Under the pieces are notes generated by a model. The model was given only the letters and a program-made list of their open reading frames with translations. It did no database searches and was not told where the DNA came from. The position numbers and the translations under genes were made by a program. Positions 33,665 to 46,205 of a stretch of DNA of 64,000 bases are shown here, one piece after another. How positions within the stretch are numbered: position 1 is the stretch's first letter; each line of letters starts with the position of its first letter. The DNA is from Chlorops oryzae. Its lineage: Eukaryota; Arthropoda; Insecta; Diptera; Chloropidae. The DNA lies in assembly GCA_020466095.1 (NCBI GenBank), contig CM035806.1, positions 51,561,783 to 51,625,782 on the forward strand, written 5' to 3'.

Positions 33665-34639
33665 GTTTATATTATAACTTGCTGTAAGACAATAATTCAA
33701 TTGATTTCATCAACTCTTTTTTATTAGATTTGCGAAATCTACTGTCAGTCAAGCCAAGACAGTGATTCAGCCACCTAGCCAGCCATCCAGCTAGCAAGAC
33801 TTAAACTTATGTATACTGTGTGCTGGTCCTCATTGCTTCGTTGACAAAAGCCTTCATTTGCATTTAAATTAAAAGAGCCGCTTCCAAATTTTCCATTTTA
33901 TTCAACTTAAGTATCTGAACGACGCAATCTTTCAATTCCTGATAGATATGTATGTATGTTCCCACTATTGCTGAGCCTAGGATCCTTTCCATTCTATTTT
34001 CGAGTGCGTATATCGTCCTTGCCGAAACACAAATTTCCCGCCTAAGCTATCTCAGAAATTGCCTCAGCTAGTTTCGTTGTCATCTTGACTAACTATGCCA
34101 GAAAGTCGTCATCGTCTTCGTCTTCGCCTTCATCATCGCCTTCATCGTTGTCTGTCGCTTTTGTTTCCGCATAGAATATCTAGAAAATTATTATTAAATA
34201 GAAATATTTTAGTTTCTCACTCACACCATAATTCGTGTCCTTTAACGTTTTACATGCAGTTTTGATGATTGCGCTGGAAAAGGGCATGAAGCAAGCGCAT
34301 TTTAATTGAGTTTTGTTGTCGGATTTATATAAAATCAAACGAGAAATCTAATTGCCCAAATTGTATGAAATCAGGTCATCAGCAGATGAACGATGGCAGG
34401 AATGAGCTCGTTTGTCTGTTTTTCGTTCTTTTTTTTCTAATTTAAATTGAATTTATTAAAACAAAAAAAAAAAAACAAAAATAAACAAGACTCAAAATTG
34501 TTTTGAGATGAAGATTTTTTATCTTTTTAAAATTGTTATTATATCCGAGAGTATATTGCTTTTGTGTCGTTGTGTGCAACACCCACAACCAGAATAGAAA
34601 TTATCAGCGTCGCCCGGAGATTCGATTTAGCCATGGCTG
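33572..34639. other. Downstream flank of gene B
   Basis: Contains an (AT)n-rich tract at about 33600-33668 and a CGTCTTCGTC-like tract near 34105-34150. No canonical AATAAA directly follows gene B. No further gene recognised. Confidence 0.45.
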
Positions 34640-35055
34640 TGTGTCTGTCCGTCTGTCTGTATTCAGTTTTCTTATCGAAGGACTTCAGCTATCGGGGACA
34701 TGAGTGAGAATAAGATCGAGAATGGACCCGATCGGACCATTTTTAATGGTACCTCGAACACTAAGGTCTGTTAGAAAAGTCCCAAAACTGTTCAAAAATC
34801 ACACTTTTTTTTAAATATTTGAATGAAATTTAAAATTTGAGCGTAGGTATATTTAAGGCTGCGATTAGAATTCAAAGAATTTTTTAAATAGGCCGTGGTT
34901 TTTGTAATGAAAAGTCGGTTTATGGGGCCCCTTATGGCCTTAAAAATCTCAAGAATATTCTTTCTCAATGGTCCTGATTTTTTTGGGCGTGTTTTAAAAA
35001 ATATTTATAAATATCTGCCTGTGTCGGGTATTTTATTGTCAGGCTCACCTGCATG
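34640..35055 (+). repeat. Dispersed repeat, uninterrupted copy
   Basis: Begins near a GCCATGGCTGTGTGTCTGTC block (DINE-like microsatellite core), then GAATGGACCCGATCGGACCA, and ends near TGTCAGGCTCACCTGCATG. It aligns with the two halves at 30868-31165 and 32456-32515. Confidence 0.65.
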
Positions 35056-37911
35056 AATAATACCGGAATCAAAGATTCCTCACTTCAGTTACACTCCGTG
35101 GACAGGATAAGATTTCTTTCACCGCTGCAACCTTCTCATGTCCGAGACGATTATTCTGCTCATATGATGACGGCGAGAGTGTGCCCGGTATATCATCAAC
35201 TGTTTTGTCATACGTTCGCCAAATGTGATTGGTACCAAATAAAAAAATCACGTCAGAAATCAAATTTATTGGGCATAAGATCCTGTGATTTTTTTTTTTT
35301 TTTTGCGACCCCTTTTTCAGTTTTCAATATCTTAAAATTCTTCAGCTTAAAGCGTTCATGCATTGAAACATATCGCACAGAAAGTGGGCTTCTCTTTCTA
35401 TTTATTTTTCGGTTTTGAAGAACATGCGTCGGCCCACTTTATAAGTATATAAAATATTGTGTTCCTCTGTGGGGAGAGGGGAGTGGGGCGAGGGGCGAGG
35501 GGGGATATAAAACAATGGGTTTTTTATTAGCTTAAGTGCCCGACCAGATGTTCGTACAAATACTCATACAATCGGACCCCCTTTTGAGTCATCCATGCGG
35601 CCTTATACACAATGCCACTTATGTTTGAGTCTAAATACGGAAGTTCACTGCACCTAGCAGTAGAAGAGAGCTTTATTTTTCAGCGCTACTTAGAAATGTA
35701 GGCACAACCACTGAGAATGTATATACAAACGTACACCTGTAAATATGTATGTACATATATTTAAAAAAAAATGGATACTACAAGGGGACTTTTTTGAGAT
35801 TTTTTTTTTTTTTTTCTGTTGTCTTATTTCATTTCCTTTCAATTCATTTCTTTATTATCCTTTTTTTTTTTTTTGTTATTTTTCATTTATATTTTTTCCA
35901 TAAAATGTTATTATAGAAAATGTGGACGAGTGCTCTTCAGTAATGCTTCATAATTTTTATTGTCATCTGCTTCCTGCTATGACCACCTTCGTTGTTGTTG
36001 TCTTTTTTAAAATTTTTTATTTTTTTATAAATTTTTTTTTTTTTTTTCGTTAGCTTCACACAATAGCAAAGGGGTTCCGAGGTTCCTTGCATGTTCATCT
36101 AATGCGGCGTGTGGTCCATGGAACGTTACAAAGTTTTGTTTCGTTATTGTGTCAGTTTACGAAACGGAAGAGACAAGCGTAGAAAAGTAAAGCAAAGCTT
36201 GGCAACACTTGACGCGATTTTCAACAAAGCCAAAAGCTGTTTTCCCAACAACTAGAAATCCTTATAAAAAAATAAGGACATACTATGCACTGACTATGAG
36301 GCAGACAACACTTCAAAAATGAAGGAGAAAAAACAAACAGAAAAAAAAACAAAGAAAAAAACCAAAATCATTTAAGAAGCGAAAGAACCCGGGGGGCGAA
36401 AAAATCTGAAAAGTCGAGCATCGTAAAAAGTAGAAGAAGCAAAAAAAAAAAATAAAATAAAAAGAAATGAAAAAAGAAAGGGTTTAATTCGACAAAGCGG
36501 CAAGTGCTGCTGCTGCTGCTGCTGCTGCCTGAGACACTCAATGACGCTGTCTCTTTTTGCTCCTCTCTGCATTTTAAGACCTTCAATCTCGGCTCTTTAT
36601 TTTGCCTGCAATTAACTGCTAAACAACCGCAACGCGCGCGATTCCTAATTTTCATTGCTTGCATTGCATCGAAAGGTGTTGCCAGAAAATATTTCACTTC
36701 AATTTGAAAAAAATGCCAAAAAGTCCCGAGCAATGCTTTTTTGACAATTTTCTTCGTGGACTTTTTTTTTGGTTTTATTAAAAATGAAAAAAAAAAAATG
36801 ATTTTTTTATAAAGCCTTCCAAATAGCATTTCACTCTGGCAGCATTATATTCTACAAGTTCCATCACTCGAAGTGCTTTATACCCTGTCAGTGAAAAATC
36901 TCGAATGCTCTTTGCTTTTTGCTTTTTCTGAGTTAATTTTGATGTTTTAATTATACAATTGTTGCAACAAAAATAAAACGCAACAAAATAATAACAAGAA
37001 CAACAACAGCAGCGGCGGCAACAAACATGAAGTAGAGTACCAAAATGAAATTGTTAGCAATTAAAGGATTAAGCGTCCTTGATTTTCCCCCTCCTCAATT
37101 TTGTTTTTTTTTTTTTTTTCGTTCTCTTACAAATTTTTCCTCTTGCTGCTCTTGACCAGCGTTTTATGCATAATAATTTCATCCTTTTTCGCTTTTATGT
37201 TGCAATTATTATTTTTATTATTGTTTTCGAGGACGATGGTGATGGTGATGTTGCCATTGCCGTTGATGTTGATGTTCGTGATGTTCTGTGAACGGTGACT
37301 GTCATCATCGTCATCATCATTACTGTCAAGTGCTGCAATTTATTGTTTAGGAGTTTTTTTTTGCCCTGCTCTTGCTTTGATCCTTTTTGGAGTTGGCATT
37401 GTTGTCGCCACATAATTTTACTGTAAATTATGCTCGACTTTATTCTGATTGAATTAAAAAAAATAAAATAAAAACCCTCGCTTTGATGTCCGTCCACAAA
37501 AGTATTTAGTAATTAGCGAAAGTAGTCTTGTTACTTATGCAATGTCCTTAAATTTGTTTGCTCGTGCCTCCGTTGGCTTTTCCGTTGCAATGGAATAGTT
37601 AAATTGCATTACTTGGATGTGCAAGTTCAAGTTCGAAAATTATGGGGTTGAGATTTTCTCTTTATAGTTGAGAGAGTCTTGCCGGTTCGGGAAGTCGTGC
37701 CGCAGTCCCCATTCAAGGGACTTAAAAGTATTGTTGAAATTGCAATATTTAGGTACCAACTACCTAAAGCTAGGCTAAAAATATTATCATATTTCCCATC
37801 AATTGGCATCACTGACGTTAGATGTAGTGAGTCATAAGAGTGTACAGTGAGAAAAAGGCTTCCTAGATTTGGTCTGAAAAGTCTTTTATTCCATCTTGTT
37901 GTGACTAGTTA
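35056..37911. other. Non-coding stretch with poly-T and GCT repeats
   Basis: Many T and A runs (for example near 35285, 35800 and 36040), (GCT)n at about 36505-36528 and GATGGTGATG-type triplets at 37230-37320. Frames here are short or low-complexity. The frame at 35053-35418 looks moderately protein-like but runs into poly-T and has no recognisable domain. The GC-richer 36060-37800 part may be regulatory or intronic. Confidence 0.4.
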
Positions 37912-38430
37912 AATGGATGGTTGCAAAAGACTGGCATAATGGCAGGTCACATATTTGGTTGGCGACCTACTGACTCCATGTGACACTTTGTGTGCTGCGT
38001 ATCCATTGCAAATCAACATCACTTATACGGCACACAGTGGGGAAGCCTCATACATTTCTTGGGAAAAAAAAGGAAAGTATAAATTGTTACACTTGGTTTT
38101 ATGAATGTAACTAAGAAAAAAACAAAAAATTGTCAAAATTGATCAATCCCTAGGGGTACCTCCCATAGACCCGTAGTTATAGATTTGTATGGTAGCTACC
38201 TCTAAAAGTCAACCGATTTTAACAAAACTCAGTCAGAATGTTGGCTATGCAAAAATATGAATGTCTGCCAAAAATTATTCAAATCGGTCAGACCCTAGGG
38301 GTACCTCCCATAGACCCATAGTTATAGCATTTTTCGCTAAAATGCGTTGAAATTTGCATGACTCCGTTAGCTAATTTGTAAGTTTTTCCAAATATTGCTT
38401 AAATTTTGAGATTTGTATTGATGAAACTGA
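37912..38430 (+). repeat. Segmental duplication block C, copy 1
   Basis: Starts TGGATGGTTGCAAAAGACTG and ends near GTATTGATGAAACTGAAA. It is almost identical over about 520 bp to 40332-40852, with only scattered single differences such as GGTTTTATG against GGTTTACTG. Internal TAGGGGTACCTCCCATAGAC occurs twice. Confidence 0.9.
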
Positions 38431-38726
38431 AAATCCCCCCCCGCCAAAGGAAAACGAATTCGAAAATTTGTTTATACAAATATAATATAAGAAAGATATG
38501 AATTTTTTGTTGAATTTGAATTTTTTTCTATGAAAAATAAACTGTCTAAAATTGCTATATTAAATATACGTAACAAAATGTTTGTTTTTTCTTTTTAAAT
38601 AAAAAATTATTTAAAAAATTTTTTTTATTAAATAAGTTTTTTTTTATTTGTAGATTTTTCTCGTTTTTATTTTCTCAAAATCAATTGCTTATCTTCTAAT
38701 AAAATATATGTATAGTGCATCCTTTT

Positions 38727-38855
38727 TATACCTTTTCCGAAGGAAAGGGTATATTAAGTTTGGCACGGTGTATGTAACATACCAAAGGAGTCGCGGTAGA
38801 TATAGACATATATATATATTCTTGATCAGGGTGACAAGAGGAATCGATCTAGCCA

Positions 38856-38899
<44 letters not shown>

Positions 38900-40045
38900 G
38901 GTCACACTTTAGTTTTTCGTAATTTACTCCTAAGCCATGAAAGATATCATATTGAAATTTGGCATGGACTTCAACCAGGTAAATGTCCGAAAAACTGCAT
39001 ACAAATTTTTTTCGTAGTCCCTTCTTGGGTCGTGGGAAGTGGTTCAGAAGTTTCAAAAATCACGATTTTTAACGTTTTTCCTGGATAACTTTTTTACTAT
39101 ACATCCCAGCTTATTGAAATTTGGTGAGTGTATAGCTACTATGTAGACTTAAGCTTTCGCTGAAAAAAAATTTCGACATCGCTATAACTATGGTCATCAT
39201 CCTACACAATAGAAAAAAACACTCTTTCTCTTATTCTCATATCTGAATACAAAAATTATTTTTTTGCTTCTTCTGATTGTGTATTTTGCCGCCAAATAAA
39301 GTCGTCCATTATGGATAAATTTTGACCATGACCACATTTCGCGAAATTCGCAAAAATTGATTTTCACTATTTTGAATTGAGTATTTCGCAGCTAAACAAA
39401 ATGTCCTCTAAGGGTTAAAATTTGATCAAGACCACCATCCGCGAAATTCGCGAAAATTTGATTTTCACTATTTTGAAGTGAGTATTTCGCAGCTAAACTA
39501 AATTTCCTCTAAGGGTTAAAATTTGATCAAGACCACCATCCGCGAAATTCGCAAAAATGTGATTTTCACTATTTTGAATTTAGTATTTCGCAGCTAAACA
39601 AAATGTCCTCTAAGGGTTAAAAATTTATCATGACCACCATTCGCGAAATTCGCAAAAATTTGATTTTCACTATTTTAAATTGAGTATTTCGCAGCTAAAC
39701 AAAATGTCCTCTAAGGGTTAAAAATTTATCAAGACCACCATTCGCGAAATTCGCAAAAATTTGATTTTCACTATTTTGAATTTAGTATTTCGCAGCTAAA
39801 CAAAATGTCCTCTAAGGGTTAAAATTTGACCATGACCACCATTCGCGATTTTTTTTTGCTTAATAATAATCTCGAGTTTTTGAAGCTAAATCGAAGTACA
39901 GATAAGGTATAAATAGATATCCAAGCTAGAACAACGAAAACGGCAGGAATTTTCGTTAAGGTAATGTTTTAACATATTTTAGGCTGAGGAAAAGGTATGT
40001 GTGCAATCGGCTTTGCCGATGTAAACTTCTTTACTTGTTAAAATA
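38727..40045 (+). mobile_element. DINE-1/Helentron-like element with central tandem repeats
   Basis: Begins TTTTTATACCTTTTCCGAAGG and has the ATTCTTGATCAGGGTG block and a (GTCT)n tract at about 38858-38898. Five 101-bp repeats follow, then a 3' hairpin ATCGGCTTTGCCGAT (about 40006-40020) and TTTACTTGTT. The central repeat array and 3' hairpin are as described for DINE-1-type elements. Confidence 0.82.
39330..39833 (+). repeat. Five tandem 101-bp units
   Basis: Units start at 39330, 39430, 39531, 39632 and 39733. Each contains CGCGAAATTCG, GATTTTCACTATTTT, GTATTTCGCAGCTAAAC and TCCTCTAAGGGTTAAAA. Divergence between units is low. Confidence 0.93.
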
Positions 40046-40120
40046 CGGATTGAACATTTTAATTTAAAAAAAAATTTATTTCCCCCCCCAACGGATGGCT
40101 CTGGATCCGCCCCTGAAATA

Positions 40121-40229
40121 ATATACATATAATTGTTACATATTAGCCAGCCTGGAGGAAAACTTAACGCTTGAAAAAAACTTGAACTGATTTCTTTTCG
40201 TGCTTTTGATGAAAAAATCATTTACCCTT
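40121..40229 (+). repeat. Segmental duplication block A, copy 1
   Basis: About 109 bp (TTGTTACATATTAGCCAGCC .. GAAAAAATCATTTACCC) repeated at 41366-41472 with one or two differences. Confidence 0.88.
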
Positions 40230-40240
40230 CAAAATGGGTA

Positions 40241-40333
40241 TCTTCTAATAAAATATATGTATAGTGCATCCTTTTTATACCTTTTCCGAAGGAAAGGGTA
40301 TATTAAGTTTGGCACGGTGTATGTAACATACCA
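40241..40333 (+). mobile_element. Truncated DINE-like 5' end joined to block C
   Basis: Copies 38693-38783, including 34 bases of flank before the element start, then breaks off at AACATACCAA and continues directly into block C (TGGATGG). This is a deletion or rearrangement junction. Confidence 0.85.
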
Positions 40334-40852
40334 ATGGATGGGTTGCAAAGACTGGCATAATGCAGGTCACATATTTGGTTGGCGACCTACTGACTTCATG
40401 TGACACTTTGTGTGCTGCGTATCCATTGCAAATCAACATCACTTATACGGCACACAGTGGGGAAGCCTCATACATTTCTTGGGAAAAAAAAGGAAAGTAT
40501 AAATTGTCACACTTGGTTTACTGAATGTAACTAAGAAAAAAACAAAAAATTGTCAAAATTGATCAATCCCTAGGGGTACCTCCCATAGACCCGTAGTTAT
40601 AGATTTGTATGGTAGCTACCTCTAAAAGTCAACCGATTTTAACAAAACTCAGTCAGAATGTTGGCTATGCAAAAATATGAATGTCTGCCAAAAATTATTC
40701 AAATCGGTCAGACCCTAGGGGTACCTCCCATAGACCCATAGTTATAGCTTTTTTCGCTAAAATGCGTTGAAATTTGCATGACTCCGTTAGCTAATTTGTA
40801 AGTTTTTCCAAATATTGCTTAAATTTTGAGATTTGTATTGATGAAACTGAAA
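40332..40852 (+). repeat. Segmental duplication block C, copy 2
   Basis: Near-identical copy of 37912-38430. It begins within the junction sequence CCAATGGATGGG. Confidence 0.9.
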
Positions 40853-41365
40853 GAAGAGACTCTTACCTTTCACTTTTTTGCAGAGAGCCGATGTAGGTAG
40901 ACGTAGCTGCCTTTTTTTCTCCAATTGCAAAAGCTTCATTTTTTAGTGCACTTTTATATCGCACATATCTATTCAACCACTTACGTCAATCAGTTAGTTT
41001 ATATTTTTTGTAAAAAACGAAATGCTTTATTTAAATAATAATATCAATCAAACTACATAAGCAAACATTTCTTCCATATACACGTTACTAAATTATATGC
41101 AAATTTTCATTACTTTTTGCCATAGCATTTTTAGCTGAACTCGCATAAATCTTTCGAAGGCAAAATATAACATTTTTGGGAAACCAATTTCAAATTTCTT
41201 TTAATCAAACTATCCTCTATCAAATTGCATAATTAGAATTTTGAATAGCATTAGTCGAAAAAGTGGCTTTTCCCGCAAGTTCCCCACTGTGCGGTATACT
41301 CGACAAAATTCACATATTCCTTTGTGCGCGCGGCAAAATGATTTTTATGTACCTAGTTCAAATAA
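40853..41365. other. AT-rich spacer inside the duplicated region
   Basis: No gene or bounded repeat recognised. Confidence 0.5.
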
Positions 41366-41472
41366 TATACATATAATTGTTACATATTAGCCAGCCTGAA
41401 GGAAAACTTAACGCTTGAAAAAAACTTGAACTGATTTCTTTTCGTGCTTTTGATGAAAAAATCATTTACCCC
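41366..41472 (+). repeat. Segmental duplication block A, copy 2
   Basis: Second copy of 40121-40229, ending ATCATTTACCCCTC. Confidence 0.88.
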
Positions 41473-41879
41473 TCAAAATGGGTAATTTTAAAGTTTCTAC
41501 CAATTAATTGCATTGTGGTTGAGGCTCAAAAGGTAGCATACTTACATGGGATGTCCGCGAATAGACTCTAGTTTCCGAGACAAACATTTTGTAATGCACC
41601 AGGCTAACATGAAAAATAGTAGGTGGATAGATGCAACATTTCATAGTTACGATCATCGATAGTCGATAGTCTGAAATATCGATAGTATCATATGTAGTAC
41701 TATCGGAATATGCATTTCAAAATAATAACTAATTTGATTGGCAAACTGCTAGTGGTTTCAATCAAGCATGTTTGATCCTATAATAAAAACTTCAAATTTC
41801 ATAAAATATTGTGCAAAAGTATCCTTCCTCAGTTGATATCACGTGGTAATATACGAGGTGCCGAATTTTAAAGTCTTTC

Positions 41880-42752
41880 TTAATCAATTTTCCATACCTT
41901 GTAACCATAGTATATGCAGTTTAGTATGACGCCTATAATTCTCATTTTGTTTTTAAAATGGGACACATAAGACTCGCAGAATTTCTGATTTTGTCTTATT
42001 TTTGGGTTTGATAGAGCTCATATATTACTATACATATATGTCACTCTCATAGATTTTGGGCGGGACATTCCGCGCCAGTTAGAAAGAGATGTTGCTCGGC
42101 AGGCAAAAAAAGAGCGAGAGAGAAATACTTTTGGTGAGTACCTAAGTGAAAAATGCTCATTTTGGTGGGTACCCAAGATTGTGGTGAGTACCCAAGACCG
42201 TGTTTAAAAGAGCCAAAATAGAAACGGCTCCTGAGTGACATATATAGTAATATATGATAGAGCTGGAGAGCTATCGACAGTCCGATGATCGATATTTTCA
42301 ATAATCGATTGTCTAAATAATCGATAGTTTCAATAATCGATTGTGTAAATAATCTATCGTTTCAATAATCGATTTTGTAAATAATCGATCGTTTCAATAA
42401 TCGATAAGTTATGTAATCGATATCTTCGATAATCGATATTTCAATGATCGATCGATTCAAAAACCGATAGGTTCAACAATCCATCGACTCGATAATCGAT
42501 ATTTTTGATAATCGATAATTTTGACAATCGGAAGTTAAGTTTTCGAACGAATGTCGAATTTATTTTTTAAGCAATCTGTCCATTTCAAAGAAAGGAAAGC
42601 CCTCTCTGTCACCAGCAGCACCACTTTGTCAAAACTGAAGTAAATGTCAAAGAATCAAAACTATCGATTGGCTTCAAAAACCATCGATATTTTCGATACC
42701 TTGAAAGAATCGATATTATCGATAGTTCTGTCGATTGTTTCTCCAGCTCTAA
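41880..42752 (+). repeat. AATCGAT-array dispersed repeat, copy 3
   Basis: Leader GACGCCTATAATTCTCATTT, array of AATCGATTGTCTAAAT-type units (42265-42530), tail CTGTCGATTGTTTCTCCAGC. The array segment is bounded by inverted TAGAGCTGGAGA/TCTCCAGCTCTA. It is interrupted by the MITE at 42019-42256. Confidence 0.75.
42019..42256. mobile_element. 238-bp hAT-like MITE with perfect 8-bp TSD
   Basis: Ends CATATATTACTATA and TATAGTAATATATG (with TGTCACTC/GAGTGACA) are inverted. ATAGAGCT is duplicated exactly at 42011-42018 and 42257-42264. The interior has repeated GAGTACCCAAG. Nested in the AATCGAT repeat. Confidence 0.9.
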
Positions 42753-44942
42753 GAAAAATAGCGAAAAACAAATTTTCTCCTCATTTTAAGTCGATTTTCT
42801 TTTCAATGAAATCGAGTCCTAACCGCGAAAATAACGTAAGCGATATATTTTTCGAAATTGATTTTTTTATGCAAATATTTTCTACAGCCATCAATTCATC
42901 ACCTAGTAAAATTTAACGACGAAAATCTCAATAGTAACAGAGATAATGCCGGATAAGTTTTATAATTTGTATGTCAGTCACTCGAAGAAAGTTCAGAAAA
43001 AACACTGCCCTGTAAAATTTTCTTTTTGTCGCTTATGTTATTTTCGCGGTTAGGGCTCGAAATGATGATGTCATTCAAGATAAAAATAAAAAGATTTTCT
43101 TGTTAATATTTCATCAATTTCGTCCTCTGTCACGCTCCTTGATCACCATGCTTATTAAGAAGTGAGTATCCTTATTTTTAGGTGCAATTTTTCGCTCTGT
43201 GTGAGCTAGCTTTAAATTTGTGTCGGAATCTTTGAGTATCTCCCTCAAGAATGTATCGATTTCGCTTATGTTTTATTATGATAAATCGATCCATCAATCG
43301 TGATAAAGTACTTTAACCGAACTTAAATTACGTAGCTATACTAGAATAGTCGGGGATTGTATTTAATTTAATTATTTTTTTGTTTTTTTTATCGCGAGTC
43401 TGATGCAAAGTGAGAAATTTAGGATGAACGATTTATAAATGGTCGTGGCGATTCTACAGGCTATTTGTGTAAAAAACAAATTTTTTTTAATTTCATATTT
43501 CATTTAAGATGCACAGCGCTTTGGACATCAATGAAATCCCCATTTACCCTCCTTCCATAAGTGCCAGCAATAAAAAACGTGCAATTTTTGGGAAAATATT
43601 TTCTATTGAGACCGCGGTCTTGCAGCCATTTTGAAAAATGCTCCTCTTTTTTTTTACTAACCAATACTTTTTCACGTCCATAGTTTGCTGTGTTAACTTT
43701 TTTTCTTGTTTTTCATTTATTTTTCTTTTTTTTTTTCATCTGCAAACTTGTATTTATGAAAGAACCTCTCTGTGGTCTTTGGGCTTTGTTTCGATGATTT
43801 GAAGGCCTTTCATGTTTTTTGCGCTCAAGCGGTTTTATGTAACGGACATTTTTGACTCAAGAGCATCAACTCCCTTTGTTCCCCATCGTTCCTAACATGC
43901 GTGCCGTACGGTACCATACCGTTACGTACCGTACTGTACCGTACTCTACTATACGGTGCCGCATACGTGAAAGAAATGCAATGCCAGAAAGCCAATTTCA
44001 AAAACCGCTTTTTTCTCTCTTACAAATCGCGACGAAATAGATTCGCTGTGAATTGGATGCCTTAGTTTTTTCCCATTGAGCTTTGGGGAGTTTTTTTTTT
44101 TTTTTTTTTGAATATTTTTGGTTCATACGCCGCTAAAGCAAATTGGTTTTGTTTTTTGTTGCTGTTTTGTGTTCCATTTTTTTTAAGTCAATTTTTTTTC
44201 AATTTCTATTGCGCTCAACTCTAATGAATAGATACGATTTTTGTTGCCTACTGTTAGGCGTTTAGGTGCCTGCCGTACTTACAAAAGATAGCGAAATATT
44301 AGATGCACCCATAGGGAATCAGTCAGATAAAAGCAAAAAACAAAAAAAAACATTGCTCTCTGTAGTTACATGAAGATTTGAAAATATAGCAGCAGCACTA
44401 TGCAAATGCACTTTAGTGCATTCTAAAGAGGAACAAAATTTCAAAGCATACTAATAGGCGTGACTGTGAATAAATATGAATGAAGGGAAAACTTTTCGTA
44501 ATTTTATGCAAACGTTTACTTGCAAAGGATTAAAGTTTGTATATTTGTATTGAATGAAGGGACATACACACGTAGGGTATATGTACCCAGCAGCGAATGG
44601 AATGCGTCCCAGCATCGATGCTGCATCGATATCAAGGTAATGACCATCGATTGCATTATCGGCTCTTCTCTGTGTAAAACCGGCATTACTATTAACATTG
44701 AACGACAGTGACGGTAAGCGATTGGGGATCCCATCTGCATTACCGTTCATCAACTCAGTCATTGAACAAAAAACAACAGACGCACTGCATTACTTCAAGC
44801 ACAATATTTCTCGGTAGATAATGCACAAGGTTGTAAATGGTAATACAGCCAGAGCCGGCGTTAGCGTTCCCAGCGCCCTGGGCGAGATTTCTTCGGGCCC
44901 CCCTAACTGCAATTCAAACAAATACACAAAAAGGCAATCGCG
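42753..44942. other. AT-rich non-coding DNA
   Basis: No supported gene. At about 43898-43965 a GTACCGTAC-type palindromic tract can fold on itself. At about 44583-44600 a TACCCAGCAGCGAAT end recurs inverted near 54694-54712, so the protein-like minus-strand frame at 44451-44762 probably lies in a repeat. Poly-T runs occur at 44092-44110. Confidence 0.45.
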
Positions 44943-45460
44943 TAAGCGGGGTATACTAGTTTTGTGCGAATCTTGTAACATGGAGAACTAAGCTCCGGAG
45001 ATATAGACATTTAAATAAAGAAATGATCAGGATCAAAAACTGAATCGATTTAGACATGTCCGTCTGTCCGTCCGTCCGTCTGTCCGTCTGTCCGTGTTCG
45101 GATCTCCTCCGAAACGGCTGGACCAATCAAGTCAAAATTTGGCACACAGGTATATCGGGGTCCGAGTATGATCCTAAGTATAAATGGGAGACATCCACCC
45201 ACTGCCACGCCCACAAATGAATTTAATGTGTTTTTAGTAAAATGCTTGTCACTTGCGAACCACTCAACACATTTCATTGATATTTGGTGTGCTGGTAAAC
45301 TACGGAAAAGGGACATATCCTGGAAAATAATGGACGCCGCCCTTCTCGAGCCACGCCCACAAATAAGTGTTTATCGTAACTTGTGTAGTAAAAGGCGTAG
45401 AAGTATCAAATTCGCAACATAGGTTGACCAAGTTGAAAGAAAGGTGCAGGAAAAAAATGT
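44943..45460 (+). mobile_element. DINE-1/Helentron-like repeat, partial
   Basis: Shares GTAAGCGGGGTATACTAG, ATGATCAGGATC, a GTCCGTCTGTCC tract (45058-45095), AATTTGGCACACAGG and AATAATGGACGCCG with the copy at 32520. It lacks the 3' hairpin. Confidence 0.78.
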
Positions 45461-45849
45461 ATGTGGCCCGCCCACTGCCACGTATAGTATACATTATCAC
45501 CACCGCAATTCTATTTGTAACAAAGATACTATTGTTGTCCTTGTTTAACATCTTGGATTTTCCGTTTAAGGTTATATGTCGCGATATTAACAGTATGACA
45601 GCTGATATAACGGAAAAAAGTATTGTCAAAAGTCTTCGCTGAACAGTGGAAGACGTGCAATATGGAGAAATATTCACATGAAATATACTTTTTGTTTATT
45701 TTTTCTTTTTATTTGAAAAGAATAAAATACATACTTTTGTTATAAAAAACAGATTTGTGATGATTTTCTTTTTTTACTGCGCAAAATTCAAATCTACTGC
45801 CCTTTTTTGTTAAAACTGCTGCACTTTCTTCTTCGCCAAGTTCCAACCC

Positions 45850-46205
45850 TGGTGTTGAGTGGTTCGCAAGTAACAAGCATTTTACTTAAAACACAATAAA
45901 TTCATTTGTGGGCGTGGCAGTGGGCGGATGTCTCCCATTTTTACTTAGGATCATACTCGGATCCCGATACACCTGTGTGCCAAATTTCGACTTGATTTGT
46001 TTAGCCGTTTCGGAGGAGACCCGACCACGGACGGGACGGACAGACGGACAGACGGTCAGACGGACAGACGGACATGTCTAAATCGATTCAGTTTTTGATC
46101 CTGATCATTTCTATATATATTTTTCTATATCTCCGGAGCTTAATTCTCCCTGTTACAAGATTCGCACAAAACTAATATACCCCGCTTACGCTGGGTATAA
46201 AAATG
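45850..46205 (-). mobile_element. DINE-1/Helentron-like repeat, minus strand, partial
   Basis: Reverse orientation 5' half, ending (as start on the minus strand) CGCTTACGCTGGGTATAAAA. It carries a GGACAGACGGAC tract at about 46035-46073 and AGTTTTTGATCCTGATCATT. It faces the copy at 44943, so the pair could form a large inverted repeat. Confidence 0.78.

Noticed and set aside
35053..35418. 121-codon plus-strand frame
   Set aside because: Runs into a poly-T tract and has a similarly plausible antisense frame; no recognisable domain.
44451..44762. 103-codon minus-strand frame of protein-like composition
   Set aside because: One end (TACCCAGCAGCGAA) recurs inverted near 54700, so it most likely lies in a dispersed repeat; no domain recognised.
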